From: Pseudomonadota bacterium
GTDB lineage: Bacteria > Pseudomonadota > Gammaproteobacteria > Burkholderiales > Rhodocyclaceae
Length of the DNA stretch: 64,000 bases
Reading direction: 5' to 3'
NCBI GenBank assembly: GCA_018240785.1
Contig: JAFEFC010000020.1
Coordinates: 38,624 to 102,623, forward strand
A model generated the notes under the pieces. That model made no database searches and was not told the origin of the DNA. It was given only the letters and a program-made list of their open reading frames with translations. This document shows positions 8,301 through 17,402 of the stretch, one piece after another; the stretch's first letter is position 1; the number at the start of each line of letters is the position of its first letter. Position numbers and translations under genes: made by a program.

Positions 8301-8956
8301 CCCAGTTCAGCGTCTTCGGCCTCGTCGTCAAGGTGCTGGTGAACCTGATCGGCAAGGCGATCACCGCGCCGTTCGCGCTGCTCGGTTCGGTCCTCGGAGG
8401 CGGCGAGGAGCTCTCCAGCCTCGATCTCGCGCCGGGGCTCGCCCGGCCGGGTGAGGTGCAGCAGCAGAAGCTGAAGACGCTGGCGCAGGCGCTCGTCGAT
8501 CGTCCGGCGCTGCGCCTGGACATTACCGGCAGGGCCGATCCGGCGCGGGACACCGACGACCTGAAGCAGGCGATGCTGCAGCGCACGGTGCGGGCGCAGA
8601 AGCTGAAGGCGATGGTCGGCAAGGGACAGGATGCGCCGTCGGTGGACGACATGCAGATCAGCCCCCAGGAGTATCCCGAGCTCCTGAAAAAGGCCTACAA
8701 GGAGGCCGATTTCAAGAAGCCGCGCAACATGATCGGCCTCACCAAGGACCTGCCGGTGCCTGAGATGGAAGCGCTGATGATCGCCAACATCGCCGTCGGC
8801 GACGCCGACCTGCGCGCATTGGCCGAGCAGCGCGCGCAGGAAGTGAAGAACTGGCTGACCACCGAAGGCAAGGTACCTGCCGAGCGTGTCTTCCTGCTCG
8901 CGCCCAAGGTCGAGGCGATCGCCGAAGGCGGGCAGGTGCAGTTCGCGCTGCGCTGA
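5303..8956 (+). CDS. Large AsmA-like envelope protein (DUF748)
   Basis: A 1217-residue protein with a short cytoplasmic N-terminus, one transmembrane helix (about residues 22-42) and a very long repetitive beta-rich periplasmic region. It resembles the AsmA/YhdP/TamB class proposed to bridge inner and outer membranes for lipid movement; repeated units such as VEKLEVQDKTG, IREGVVRLEDRSL and ALENAAVRLEDRT are visible. A low-complexity Ala/Pro/Glu linker lies near residues 775-830. The last 150 residues (LRLDITGRADPARDTDDLKQAMLQRTVRAQKL) look like the OmpA-like tail frequent in DUF748 proteins. The start at 5303 follows a purine-rich GAGACCAGGGAG. It is monocistronic, convergent with the next gene after 9 bp. 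Confidence 0.88.
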   Translation: MTETTTSAAAPSALRRYARAAKWVAGVLVAVAAIGFGVVPPVAKHYATKIASDVLGRVVSVDAVRVNPFALTAELHGVRVMEADGSTEALGFDMLRVNGELESLVRGGVVLHEVSLDGPRVNVVLQDGGRSNWQDVLDRLAAQPKSESKGQTLFSIGNIHVGNGRIAVNDQPRGLKHELSGIELGVPFVSNLPVKVDVFIEPKFAATLDGDPIGLSARSKPFKDTHETILELALKEFDLAPWMAYLPFEPSFRLPSGLLTTNLELAFAQPPEADAKPLVTLRGQVQVEKLEVQDKTGAPAVKVAEFGLELADVEPFANKWHFTRLRLHQPEIDLVRLKDGGINLATLAPPPSKDPAQNAPQADEAKPSQPDFLLADARIREGVVRLEDRSLADPFRARVEAINLDMRDLANTGDMPAEIRLDYVTDGGEKITHEDKLSLAPFVFEGAATLEAIKPARYAAYAAAALPGGELRSGQLDGSVHYRVALSADGKPDIKVGSDNLSLRDFALALKGQKEPAVRVPELNVNKLAVDVGARTVNLAELGVKGASVSAVRLKDGRFDLLGLTGDKPKPSSEGPDWVVKVDKLALENAAVRLEDRTVAKPVVLVVDGIGLQLDNVSTAKGATTQLKLDSHINKRGRLGASGAVTLEPLKAELKLDLRSVDLLPLQPYVLEKTKIAISRGNLTTRGSLDLNTAKNGSLLGRFRGDVGVADFASIDKLNATDFVRWRALDVGGIDLKLQPFALDIDKVALNDFYTRLILDEKGRLNLREIRGDGSEAEPEAKAGRPAAEAPVAAEGPAGVGAPQAASGTDSGKRSAELPPRREPPPPIRVGRIDVKGGNVAFSDRFIRPNYNVNLTGMAGSLTGLSSDPTTIAKLDLSGKVDNAAPVKVVGELNPFRQDAHLDILATVKDFELTGLSSYSGKYVGYGIAKGKLSAELNYKIEDRKLTATNQIFLDQLTFGDKVDSPDALNLPVQLAVSLLKNARGEIDLHLPVSGTLDDPQFSVFGLVVKVLVNLIGKAITAPFALLGSVLGGGEELSSLDLAPGLARPGEVQQQKLKTLAQALVDRPALRLDITGRADPARDTDDLKQAMLQRTVRAQKLKAMVGKGQDAPSVDDMQISPQEYPELLKKAYKEADFKKPRNMIGLTKDLPVPEMEALMIANIAVGDADLRALAEQRAQEVKNWLTTEGKVPAERVFLLAPKVEAIAEGGQVQFALR

Positions 8957-8965
8957 GCGCGGGGC

Positions 8966-9826
8966 TCAGGCGGACAGGCGTTGCGCAAGTCGCAGCGCCT
9001 GTCCGCGTTCCAGTTGTTGCGCGAAACCCGGAAAATCCAGCCGCAGGCGTTTCTGCAGCTCGATGGCGATGGCGCGCATGAACTTCCAGCGCGGCGCGAA
9101 GCTGGCATCGCGAAAGGCGAACAGGATGTAGTTGCCGTCCTCGCGCACCGACATCGCGATCACTGCGTCGTCGAACGCGGTCAGCAAGCGCTCGACGTGG
9201 CGCGCATAGGTTTCCTTGTTGCCGGCGACGTTCATCACCAGTACGCCGCTCGCGGACAGCCGGCGGCGCGCCTGCTCGTAGAACTCGAAGCTGGCGAGCT
9301 CCTCGGCAACGCCGTCGGGGCCGAAGGCGTCGATCATCAGCACATCGATGCGCCCGGGGTGGTCCCTCACAAAGTCGGCGCCGTCGCCATGGATCACCTG
9401 CAGTCGCTCGTCGTCGGGCGGCACGCAGAATTGCTCGCGCAGGGCGATCACGTCCGCGTCGATTTCCACCACGGCAAGGCGGGTAGCAGGCAGGTGGCGA
9501 TGGCAGAAGTTCGCCAGCGAGCCGCCGCCCAGGCCGATCATCACCATCTGCCGTGGCCGCGGGTTGAACAGCAGGAAGGCCGTCATGCGCTGTGCGTAGC
9601 CGAGTTGCAGCGCGCAGGGGTCGGCGATCTTCATCACGCTCTGCACGTAGCCGAGGCTGAAATGCAGTGCGCGCAAGCCGCCGTTCTCGAGCACGAAAGG
9701 CCTGCCGTAGCTGCCGTCCCGCAGATGCGCGCGCAGGGCCTCGATGTCGCTGCCGGGCGGCTCCAGCAGACGGACGACACCCGGTTCCTCCGGGAAGGGG
9801 CTGGGGAATTCGATGAGGGCTTGCAA
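8966..9826 (-). CDS. Spermidine-synthase-like methyltransferase-fold protein
   Basis: A 286-residue Rossmann protein with the nucleotide-binding segment VMIGLGGGSLANFCHRHLP, the acidic ribose-binding end of strand 2 (LAVVEIDADV) and the motif GDGADFVRDHPGRIDVLMIDAFG, all typical of the spermidine synthase superfamily. It is a stand-alone SpeE-like copy of the kind common in betaproteobacteria; no speD is nearby, so true aminopropyltransferase activity is uncertain. It lies downstream of metY on the same strand but a terminator separates them. Confidence 0.8.
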   Translation of the reverse strand: MQALIEFPSPFPEEPGVVRLLEPPGSDIEALRAHLRDGSYGRPFVLENGGLRALHFSLGYVQSVMKIADPCALQLGYAQRMTAFLLFNPRPRQMVMIGLGGGSLANFCHRHLPATRLAVVEIDADVIALREQFCVPPDDERLQVIHGDGADFVRDHPGRIDVLMIDAFGPDGVAEELASFEFYEQARRRLSASGVLVMNVAGNKETYARHVERLLTAFDDAVIAMSVREDGNYILFAFRDASFAPRWKFMRAIAIELQKRLRLDFPGFAQQLERGQALRLAQRLSA

Positions 9827-9865
9827 GCGCGAGCGGAACGAGACGGGGGAACGAGACGGAAAAGG

Positions 9866-9890
9866 AAAGCGCCGCCCACCGGGGCGGCGC
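9866..9890 (-). terminator. Intrinsic terminator after metY
   Basis: Inverted repeat GCGCCGCCC ... GGGCGGCGC (9869-9890) followed on the minus strand by TTTCCTTTT. The same nine-base arms recur after prfB at 53725-53746. Confidence 0.75.
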
Positions 9891-9934
9891 GCATCGTGCG
9901 CCGGTGGACGAATCCCCCGGCGCAGGCGTGACGA

Positions 9935-11206
9935 TCAGACCGCGGCCAGGGCCTGGTCCAGATCGGCGAGGATGTCGTCGATATGCTCGATGCCGATCGA
10001 CAGCCGCACCATGTCGGGCGACACGCCGGCCTTGGCGAGCTCTTCCGGTGCAAGCTGGCGGTGGGTGGTGGAGGCGGGGTGGCAGGCGAGCGACTTGGCG
10101 TCGCCGATGTTCACCAGGCGGGTGACGAGCTTCAGCGCATCCTGGAAGCGGGCACCGGCCTCCAGTCCGCCTTTCACGCCGAAGGACAGGATGCCCGACG
10201 CGCGGCCGCCCATGTACTTCTGCACCAGCGCGTGATCCTTGTGGTCGGGCAACCCGGCGTAGTTCACCCAGGCGACCTTGCCATGGCCGCGCAGGAATTC
10301 GGCCACCTTCCTGGTGTTGGTGCAGATGCGGTCCATGCGCAGTGCCAGCGTCTCGATGCCCTGCAGGATCAGGAAGCTGTTGAAGGGCGAAATGGCTGCG
10401 CCGGTGTTGCGCAGCGGCACCACCCGCGCGCGCGCGATGAAGGCAGCCGCGCCGAGCGCCTCGGTATACACGACGCCGTGGTAGGACACGTCGGGCTCGT
10501 TCAGGCGGCGGAAGCGCGCCTTGTGCTCGGCCCACGGGAACTTGCCCGAATCGACGATGATGCCGCCGATCGAGTTGCCGTGCCCGCCCAGGTACTTCGT
10601 CAGCGCGTGCACCACGATGTCGGCGCCATGCTCGAAGGGGCGGCACAGGTAGGGGGAGGGCACGGTGTTGTCCACGATCAGCGGCACGCCGGCCTTGTGC
10701 GCGATCTCGGCCAGGCGGCCGATGTCGGTGACGTTGCCGAGCGGGTTGCCGACCGACTCGCAATAGATGGCCTTGGTGCGCTCGTCGATCAGACCGGCGA
10801 AGCTGTCCGGGTCGCGGTAGTCGGCAAAGCGTGCTTCGATGCCGAACTGCGGGAAAGTGTGGGCGAACAGGTTGTAGGTGCCGCCATACAGCGTCGACGC
10901 CGACACGATGTTGTCGCCCGCTTCGGCGATCGTCAGGATCGCGTAGGTGATCGCCGACATGCCCGAGGCCACCGCCAGCGCGCCGATGCCGCCTTCCATC
11001 GCCGCCACGCGCTGCTCGAGCACGGCGGTGGTCGGGTTCATGATGCGGGTGTAGATGTTGCCCTGCACCTTCAGGTCGAACAGATCGGCGCCGTGCTGCG
11101 TGTCGTCGAAGGCGTAGGACGTCGTCTGATAGATCGGCACCGCCACCGCCTTGGTGGTCGGATCGGGCGAATAGCCGCCGTGTACGGCGAGGGTCTCGAG
11201 CTTCAT
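9935..11206 (-). CDS. metY: O-acetylhomoserine (thiol)-lyase
   Basis: PLP-dependent Cys/Met metabolism enzyme of 423 residues that makes homocysteine from O-acetylhomoserine and sulfide. It shows the family N-terminus (METLAVHGGYSPDPTTKAVAVPIYQTTSYAF type), the cofactor region YTRIMNPTTAVLEQRVAAMEGG, the PLP aspartate in VDNTVPSPYLCRP, and the Schiff-base lysine in ALTKYLGGHGNSIGG. The start at 11206 has a clear AGGGGAGA ribosome site. The length is normal. The sequence favours the sulfhydrylase subgroup over cystathionine gamma-synthase, though the exact sulfur donor cannot be proven from sequence. Confidence 0.92.
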   Translation of the reverse strand: MKLETLAVHGGYSPDPTTKAVAVPIYQTTSYAFDDTQHGADLFDLKVQGNIYTRIMNPTTAVLEQRVAAMEGGIGALAVASGMSAITYAILTIAEAGDNIVSASTLYGGTYNLFAHTFPQFGIEARFADYRDPDSFAGLIDERTKAIYCESVGNPLGNVTDIGRLAEIAHKAGVPLIVDNTVPSPYLCRPFEHGADIVVHALTKYLGGHGNSIGGIIVDSGKFPWAEHKARFRRLNEPDVSYHGVVYTEALGAAAFIARARVVPLRNTGAAISPFNSFLILQGIETLALRMDRICTNTRKVAEFLRGHGKVAWVNYAGLPDHKDHALVQKYMGGRASGILSFGVKGGLEAGARFQDALKLVTRLVNIGDAKSLACHPASTTHRQLAPEELAKAGVSPDMVRLSIGIEHIDDILADLDQALAAV

Positions 11207-11312
11207 GCAGTGGTCTCCCCTGGTGGATGAGCCCGAGAGTATAGCCACTGCGCAATTCGGACCGAAGCGCTTGCGGCTGGTTCGGCGCCGATCGCCGGCT
11301 GCGCTTGTCCGC

Positions 11313-14300
11313 TCAATGAAAGTCCCGGCTGCGCGCATCCAGCGCGCCGAGCAGGGCGGAGTGGTCCACCGCGCGGCTGGCCTGCAGGTGCACCACCTTG
11401 CCCTGGCGGCTGATCTGGCCGTAGATGCCCAGCAGCCGGGCACCGAGCAGGATGCGGCGCTGGCGCTCGAGCAGTTCGGGACGGACGATGACGTTGATCA
11501 GCCCGGTTTCGTCTTCCAGCGTGATGAACATCGTGCCCTTGGCCGTGCCGGGGCGCTGGCGGCAGGTGACCAGCCCGGCGCCGCGTGCCAGCATGCGGTC
11601 GGGGGCGGCGGCGATGTCGGCGGCGGACAGGAAGCGCAGCGCAGCGAGTTCGCCTCGCAGCAGCGCGAGCGGATGACGGCCGAGGGTGAAGCCGAGGCGG
11701 GCGTAGTCTGCATGCAGGTCTTCGGCTTCGGAGGGGGCGGCGAGCAGGGTGGGCACGTCCGCGCCGGGCGCATCTGCGAGCAGGCCGGGCAGCGGCGTGC
11801 CGCCGGCGGCCTGCCACAGCGCCTGGCGGCGGTGGCCGGCGATGCTGGCCAGCGCGCCGGCGGTGGCCAGCGCATGCAGCGCGCCCGCATCGAGCGTTGC
11901 GCGCCGGGCGAGATCCTCGACGCTGGCAAAGCGCGCGCGCGCGTCATCGGCCGGCGGTGATCCATCGGCGGGGGCACTCGTTGCGGCACGGTCCGCCCGG
12001 GCGGCGACGATGCGTTCGGCGGCATCCGCCTGCAGGCCGCGCACCATGCGCAGGCCCAGTCGCACCGCCGGCCCGGTCGAGTCCTCGACGGCCTCCAGCG
12101 TGCAGTCGCGCGCGCTGGCATTGACGTCGGGCGGACGTACTTCGACGCCGTGGCGGCGTGCGTCCTGGATCAGTTGCGAAGGCGAGTAGAAACCCATCGG
12201 CTGGCTGTTCAGCAGACCGCACAGGAAGGCGGCGGGCTCGAAGCATTTCAGCCAGGCCGACGCATACACCAGCAGCGCGAAGCTGGCGGCGTGCGATTCC
12301 GGAAAACCGTAGCTGCCGAAGCCTTCGATCTGGCGGCACAGGCGCTCGGCGAAATCGGCGTCGTAACCCTTGGCGGCGAGGCCGTGCATGAGCTTGTCGC
12401 GGTAGCGTTCGAGTTCGCCCTTGCGCCGCCAGGCGCCCATGGCTCGCCGCAACTGGTCGGCTTCGCCGCCGGTGAAGCCGGCTGCGACCACCGCGAGCTG
12501 CATGACCTGCTCCTGGAAGATGGGCACGCCCATGGTGCGTGCGAGCACACCACGGATTTCCGGGCGCAGGTCGGCGAGCGGGTCTTCGCCACGCGCGTTG
12601 CGCGCACGTGCCTCGAGGTAGGGATGCACCATGCCGCCCTGGATGGGGCCGGGGCGCACGATGGCGACTTCCACCACCAGGTCGTAGAAGCGCGTGGGTT
12701 TCAGGCGCGGCAGCATGGTGAGCTGGGCGCGCGACTCGACCTGGAACACGCCGATCGCATCCGCCTGCGACAGCATCGCATACACCGCATCGACCTCGCG
12801 CGGGATGCTCGCCAGCGTCAGCGCCCGGCCGCGCCAGGCCGAGGCCAGGGCCAGGCTGCGGCGCAGCGCCGACAGCATGCCCAGCGCTAGCACGTCCACC
12901 TTGAGCAGGCCCAGCGTGTCGAGATCGTCCTTGTCCCACTGGATCACGGTGCGCTCCGCCATCGCGGCGTTTTCCACCGGCACCAGCTCGTCGAGCCGGC
13001 CGCGCGCGATGACGAAGCCACCGACATGCTGCGACAGGTGGCGCGGAAAACCGATCAGCTCTTCGGTGAGCGACACCAGCCGGCGCACCACCGGGCTGGC
13101 CGGATCGAGCCCGGCTTCCTGCAGCCGTTCGGCCAGGATGTGGCGGCCGTCGAACCAGAAGTGGTCGCGTGTCAGCCGTTCGATCTGCGCCTCGCCCAGG
13201 CCGAGTGCGCGGCCGATGTCGCGCAGCGCGCTGCGGGCGCGGTAGGTGATCACGGTGGCGGCTAGCGCGGCACGTTCGCGACCGTACTTGCGGTAGATGT
13301 ACTGGATGACCTCCTCGCGCCGGTCGTGCTCGAAATCGACGTCGATGTCGGGCGGCTCGTTGCGCTCGCGCGAGATGAAGCGCTCGACCAGCATGATGCC
13401 CAGCGCCGGGTCGACTTCGGTGATGCCCAGCGCCCAGCACACCACTGAATTGGCCGCCGAGCCGCGCCCCTGGCACAGGATGCCGGCGCCGCGCGCGAAG
13501 CGCACGATGTCGTGCACGGTGAGGAAATAGGCTTCATAGCCCAGTTCGGCGATCAGGGCCAGCTCGTGCTCGATCCGGCTGCGCACGGTGGGCGGGGCGG
13601 GATCGTCGGCTGCGGCGGGCGGCGCGGCGCTGGTGGCCGGGGTGGCGACCCTGGCGGCGGCCTGTTCCAGTGCCGGCTGGCAGCGGTAGCGCCATGCCAG
13701 GCCGCCTTCGACCAGCTTGCGCAGCCACGAACCCGCCGTTTCACCGGCCGGCACCAGCTCCTCCGGATATTCGTAGCGCAGCTCGTCCAGGCTGAACGTG
13801 CAGCGGGCTGCCACCTTCAGCGTTTCGGCCAGCAGCGCGGGCGGGTAGCGCCGCGCCAGCGCGTCGCGGCTGTGCAGGCGGCGTTCGGCATTGGGCGCGA
13901 GCTGCAGGCCGGCCTCGGCCACGCTGCAGTGCAGCTGGACCGCCGTCAGCGCGTCGGCAAGCGGGCGGCGCGCCGCATCGTGCATCAGCGCCCCGCTGGC
14001 AGCCACCACCGGCAGGCCCGCGGCGCGCGCGATGCGGCGCAGCAGGGTGAGGCGCGCGCGGTCGCGGCCGTCGAACACCACCGAGGCGGCCATCCAGCCA
14101 CGCTGCGGAAAGAGCCCTGCCAGCCACTGCGCTTCGGCGAGCAGGGCGTCCGCATCCGCCAGGCCGGGCGGTGGAACCAGCAGCGCGAGGCAGCCCGACA
14201 ACCGATCGGCCGCGGCTGCCTCGAAGGTGCTGCGATCGAGGCGGTACTCGCCCTTCGCCGCGGCGCGCCGCGCGGTGGAGATCAGCCGCGACAACTGCCC

Positions 14301-14573
14301 GTAGGCGTCGCGGCTGGTGGCCAGCAGCACCAGGCAGGGCCCGTCCGCGAGCCGGATCTCGCTGCCGACGATCAGCTTCGGCGCCGATTCCGGCGGCAGG
14401 TCGCGCAGCGCGCGATGCGCCCGCACCACGCCGGCGAGCGAACACTCGTCGGTGATCGCCAGCGCGGCGTAGCCGTATTCGGCCGCCCGCGCGACGAGCT
14501 CCTCGGGATGCGAGGCGCCGCGCTGGAAGCTGAAGTTGGTCAGGCAGTGCAGTTCGGCATAGGCTGGAAACAT
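11313..14573 (-). CDS. dnaE2: Error-prone DNA polymerase III alpha subunit DnaE2 (ImuC)
   Basis: A 1086-residue C-family polymerase for SOS translesion synthesis. The N-terminal PHP domain starts YAELHCLTNFSFQRGASHPEEL, the pattern that separates DnaE2 from replicative DnaE. The palm holds GRGSAANS (about 369-376) and the catalytic DIDVD (409-413), and a C-terminal OB fold follows. An Ala/Pro-rich stretch of about 30 residues near 305-335 is a local insertion. The ATG at 14573 (MFPAYAEL) is preferred: a LexA box (14581-14596) and promoter elements end immediately before it, so upstream ATG and TTG codons would lie in promoter DNA. No imuA or imuB gene is adjacent, unlike the usual cassette. 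Confidence 0.95.
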   Translation of the reverse strand: MFPAYAELHCLTNFSFQRGASHPEELVARAAEYGYAALAITDECSLAGVVRAHRALRDLPPESAPKLIVGSEIRLADGPCLVLLATSRDAYGQLSRLISTARRAAAKGEYRLDRSTFEAAAADRLSGCLALLVPPPGLADADALLAEAQWLAGLFPQRGWMAASVVFDGRDRARLTLLRRIARAAGLPVVAASGALMHDAARRPLADALTAVQLHCSVAEAGLQLAPNAERRLHSRDALARRYPPALLAETLKVAARCTFSLDELRYEYPEELVPAGETAGSWLRKLVEGGLAWRYRCQPALEQAAARVATPATSAAPPAAADDPAPPTVRSRIEHELALIAELGYEAYFLTVHDIVRFARGAGILCQGRGSAANSVVCWALGITEVDPALGIMLVERFISRERNEPPDIDVDFEHDRREEVIQYIYRKYGRERAALAATVITYRARSALRDIGRALGLGEAQIERLTRDHFWFDGRHILAERLQEAGLDPASPVVRRLVSLTEELIGFPRHLSQHVGGFVIARGRLDELVPVENAAMAERTVIQWDKDDLDTLGLLKVDVLALGMLSALRRSLALASAWRGRALTLASIPREVDAVYAMLSQADAIGVFQVESRAQLTMLPRLKPTRFYDLVVEVAIVRPGPIQGGMVHPYLEARARNARGEDPLADLRPEIRGVLARTMGVPIFQEQVMQLAVVAAGFTGGEADQLRRAMGAWRRKGELERYRDKLMHGLAAKGYDADFAERLCRQIEGFGSYGFPESHAASFALLVYASAWLKCFEPAAFLCGLLNSQPMGFYSPSQLIQDARRHGVEVRPPDVNASARDCTLEAVEDSTGPAVRLGLRMVRGLQADAAERIVAARADRAATSAPADGSPPADDARARFASVEDLARRATLDAGALHALATAGALASIAGHRRQALWQAAGGTPLPGLLADAPGADVPTLLAAPSEAEDLHADYARLGFTLGRHPLALLRGELAALRFLSAADIAAAPDRMLARGAGLVTCRQRPGTAKGTMFITLEDETGLINVIVRPELLERQRRILLGARLLGIYGQISRQGKVVHLQASRAVDHSALLGALDARSRDFH

Positions 14574-14579
14574 TCGAGA

Positions 14580-14609
14580 ACTGTAAAAAAATACAGTCAT
14601 CGAAGTCAA
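14580..14609 (-). promoter_or_regulatory. SOS-regulated dnaE2 promoter with LexA box
   Basis: On the minus strand, TTGACT (14609-14604) and TACAGT (14585-14580) are spaced 18 bp apart. The LexA box CTGT-N8-ACAG (14596-14581) lies in the spacer and overlaps the -10. Transcription would begin at about 14573, the A of the start codon, and there is no Shine-Dalgarno sequence, implying a leaderless or nearly leaderless mRNA. Confidence 0.82.
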
Positions 14610-14727
14610 GGCCCGCCGCTTCGGCTACCCGCGCTTACATACTTGCACGCCGTCAGGCTCCCCATCGCCTCCCATCCCCGGCACAATGCCGGGCTTGCCG
14701 CCAACGGCTCCCGTTTCCGACCTCCCG

Positions 14728-15984
14728 ATGCGTTATGAATTTCTCGTCGGCCTGCGCTACACCCGCTCACGCAAGCGGGCGCAGGGCCGCAACCGTTTCA
14801 TTTCCTTCATCTCCCTGGTATCGATGCTGGGCATCGCGCTGGGCGTCGCGGCACTGATCGTGGTGCTGTCGGTGATGAACGGCTTTCAGGAGGAACTGCG
14901 CACCCGCATCCTCGGCGTCGCCTCGCATGTGCAGATCCAGCGCATCGACGGCGGGCTGGCATCGTGGCAGCAGGTGGCCGACGAGGCCGGACGGCACCCC
15001 TCGGTGATCGCGGCGGCGCCATACGTGCAGGAACAGGGCTTGCTGTCCTTCGGCGAAGCGGTGCGCGGCACCATGGTGCGCGGCGTGATCCCGAGCGAGG
15101 AGGACAAGGTCGCCGACTTCGCCCGCCACATGAAGGCCGGCGCGTTCGACGCGCTGCAGCCGGGCCGCTTCGGCATCCTGCTCGGCCGCGACCTGGCGCT
15201 GGCGCTGCGCGTCACGCTGGGCGACAAGGTCACGCTGATCGCGCCGCAGGGGCTGGTGACGCCTGCCGCGGTGCTGCCGCGCGTCAAGCAGTTCGAGGTG
15301 GTCGGCATCTTCGAGGCCGGCATGTATGAGTACGATTCGGGCCTCGCGCTGATCCACCTCGCCGATGCCCAGGCGCTGTACCGCATGGGCGAAGACGTGA
15401 CCGGCGTGCGGCTCAAGCTCGACGACCTGTTCGCTGCGCCGCGGGTGGCGCGCCAACTGGCCGCCAGCCTGTCGGAGCCGGATCTCATCGTGGCCGACTG
15501 GACGCGCGCCCACGCCAACTTCTTCCGCGCGGTGGCACTGGAGAAGACGATGATGACGCTGATCCTGTTCCTGATCGTTGCCGTGGCCGCCTTCAACATC
15601 GTGTCCACGCTGGTGATGGCGGTGCAGGAGAAATACGCCGACATCGCCATCCTGCGCACGCTGGGCGCGAGCCCGGCATCGATCATGACGGTGTTCGTGC
15701 TGCAGGGCACCATCATCGGCTTCGTCGGGCTGGCCGCCGGCGTGGTCGGCGGGCTGCTGATCGCGCACAACCTCGATGTGGTGATTCCCGCGCTGGAGGG
15801 CGTCACTGGCATGACGCTGTGGAACAAGGAGGTCTATTACATCAACGAGCTGCCCTCCAAGGTGCTGTGGAGCGACGTGGTCAGCATCGTGTCGGTGTCT
15901 TTCCTGCTCACCCTGCTGGCGGCGCTCTATCCGAGCTGGCGGGCGTCGAAGGTGAATCCGGCGGAGGCGCTGCGCTATGAGTGA
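14728..15984 (+). CDS. lolC: Lipoprotein-releasing ABC transporter permease LolC/LolE
   Basis: A 418-residue inner-membrane permease that hands outer-membrane lipoproteins to LolA. It has the FtsX/LolCE architecture: TM1 near residues 25-50 ([27 protein letters not shown]), a large periplasmic loop, then three C-terminal TM segments ([18 protein letters not shown], a middle one, [31 protein letters not shown]). I start at the ATG at 14728 ([15 protein letters not shown]), the conserved beginning. The stop overlaps lolD by 8 bp. Only one permease gene is present, so it probably forms the homodimeric LolF type or pairs with a LolE elsewhere. Confidence 0.93.
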   Translation: MRYEFLVGLRYTRSRKRAQGRNRFISFISLVSMLGIALGVAALIVVLSVMNGFQEELRTRILGVASHVQIQRIDGGLASWQQVADEAGRHPSVIAAAPYVQEQGLLSFGEAVRGTMVRGVIPSEEDKVADFARHMKAGAFDALQPGRFGILLGRDLALALRVTLGDKVTLIAPQGLVTPAAVLPRVKQFEVVGIFEAGMYEYDSGLALIHLADAQALYRMGEDVTGVRLKLDDLFAAPRVARQLAASLSEPDLIVADWTRAHANFFRAVALEKTMMTLILFLIVAVAAFNIVSTLVMAVQEKYADIAILRTLGASPASIMTVFVLQGTIIGFVGLAAGVVGGLLIAHNLDVVIPALEGVTGMTLWNKEVYYINELPSKVLWSDVVSIVSVSFLLTLLAALYPSWRASKVNPAEALRYE

Positions 15985-16702
15985 GAAGGTGATCGGGGCG
16001 GAAGCAATGGTGGCTGCGAATGCCGCGGACGGCTCGCCGGTGCTGGCGTGCGACGGGCTGGAGAAGCGCTTTCGCGAAGGTGCGGAGGCGGTGCAGGTGC
16101 TCGGCGGAGTGAGCCTCTCGGTGGCGCGCGGTGAGCGCCTGGCCATCGTCGGCGCCTCGGGGTCGGGCAAGAGCACGTTGCTGCACCTGCTGGGTGGGCT
16201 GGACACGCCTAGCGCCGGTGCGGTGCGGCTGATGGGCAGGGACTTCTCGACCCTGTCCGAGGCTGAACGTGGCCGGCTGCGCAACGCGGCGCTGGGCTTC
16301 GTCTATCAGTTCCACCACCTGCTGCCCGAATTCACCGCGCTGGAGAACGTCGCCATGCCGCTGTACATCCGCCGCATGAACCGGGCGGAGGCCAATGAGC
16401 AGGCCGCGGCGATGCTGCGCGAAGTGGGGCTCGGCCATCGCCTCGACCACACCCCGGGAGAGCTTTCCGGCGGCGAGCGCCAGCGTGCCGCGATCGCGCG
16501 CGCGCTGGTGACGCAGCCGGCCTGCGTGCTGGCCGATGAGCCGACCGGCAACCTGGATCGCCGCACCGCTGAAGCGGTGTTCGACCTGATGCTGTCGCTC
16601 AACCAGCGCCTGGCCACCAGCTTCGTCATCGTGACGCATGACGAGAGCCTGGCACGCCGCGCCGAGCGTACGCTGCGGCTCGACGACGGCCGCCTCGCCT
16701 GA
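15977..16702 (+). CDS. lolD: Lipoprotein-releasing ABC transporter ATPase LolD
   Basis: A 241-residue ABC ATPase of the LolCDE complex. Walker A is GASGSGKST, the Q-loop is in [19 protein letters not shown], the signature is LSGGERQR, Walker B is [11 protein letters not shown] and the switch histidine is in IVTHD. The [14 protein letters not shown] segment is typical of LolD. It overlaps lolC by 8 bp and is surely co-translated with it. Confidence 0.95.
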   Translation: MSEKVIGAEAMVAANAADGSPVLACDGLEKRFREGAEAVQVLGGVSLSVARGERLAIVGASGSGKSTLLHLLGGLDTPSAGAVRLMGRDFSTLSEAERGRLRNAALGFVYQFHHLLPEFTALENVAMPLYIRRMNRAEANEQAAAMLREVGLGHRLDHTPGELSGGERQRAAIARALVTQPACVLADEPTGNLDRRTAEAVFDLMLSLNQRLATSFVIVTHDESLARRAERTLRLDDGRLA

Positions 16703-16760
16703 GGGTCTATCTGCGGCGTGTGCCGAGAGGGGCGTGCAAGACTTGGTGCCGCGTTCCGCT

Positions 16761-17312
16761 TCAGCCCGGACGCCGGCCGCGCAGTGCCTGGCGCCTGCGC
16801 CAGTGGCGGATCAGCCACCAGCGCCAGCCACCCCTTACCACCAGATAGCCGGTGATCGAAAGGGTCGCCGCCAGCAGCACGAGGCCCAGCGCCAGCGGCT
16901 TGCCCAGGCCGGCCATCCAGGCGATCAGCGCGGCGACCCAGCCCGCCAGGTCGACGCCCGACATCTCCGGCGGCGGCGTGAAATGCGCGCCGCCATTGCC
17001 CATCACCCAATCGCCCAGGCCGTAGGCGAGCACGTAAAGGGGCACGATGGTGAGCGGGTTCGTGTACAGCGTGCAGATCAGCGCCAGCGGCAGATTCACC
17101 CGCAGCACGACGCAGCAGATCGCCGCGCCCAGCATCTGCAGCGGGCCGGGAATCAGTCCGCAGAACAGGCCCACCGCCACCGCGCCGGCTGCCGAATGGC
17201 GATTGAGGTGCCACAGCCGCGGGTGCAGCAGCGTTCCGGCGAACGGACGCAGCCAGCGGTTTTCGCGCACGGCGTCGTGATTCGGGAGGAGTTTCTTGAG
17301 GCGTTTGCGCAT
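16761..17312 (-). CDS. DUF2062 membrane protein
   Basis: A 183-residue protein with a basic N-terminus (MRKRLKKLLPNHD), the DUF2062 core (AAGAVAVGLFCGLIPGPLQMLGAAI ... TNPLTIVPLYVLAYGLG) and three or four membrane segments, ending in an arginine-rich tail. The start at 17312 matches the conserved MRKRLKK beginning. Function is unknown. It is convergent with lolD and divergent from comEC. Confidence 0.85.
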   Translation of the reverse strand: MRKRLKKLLPNHDAVRENRWLRPFAGTLLHPRLWHLNRHSAAGAVAVGLFCGLIPGPLQMLGAAICCVVLRVNLPLALICTLYTNPLTIVPLYVLAYGLGDWVMGNGGAHFTPPPEMSGVDLAGWVAALIAWMAGLGKPLALGLVLLAATLSITGYLVVRGGWRWWLIRHWRRRQALRGRRPG

Positions 17313-17402
17313 GGTCGTGGGCGCCGTCGATTCTAGCAGCGGCAACCGGCCGCCAGGCGTGGACTTGCTGCCGCGTGTTTGACATTGGCATTATTCGATG
17401 CC

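Noticed and set aside
17379-17402. TTG start and TTGACA -35 before comEC
   Set aside because: The TTG has no ribosome site, and no -10 lies 16-18 bp after TTGACA, so neither a longer protein nor a promoter is supported.
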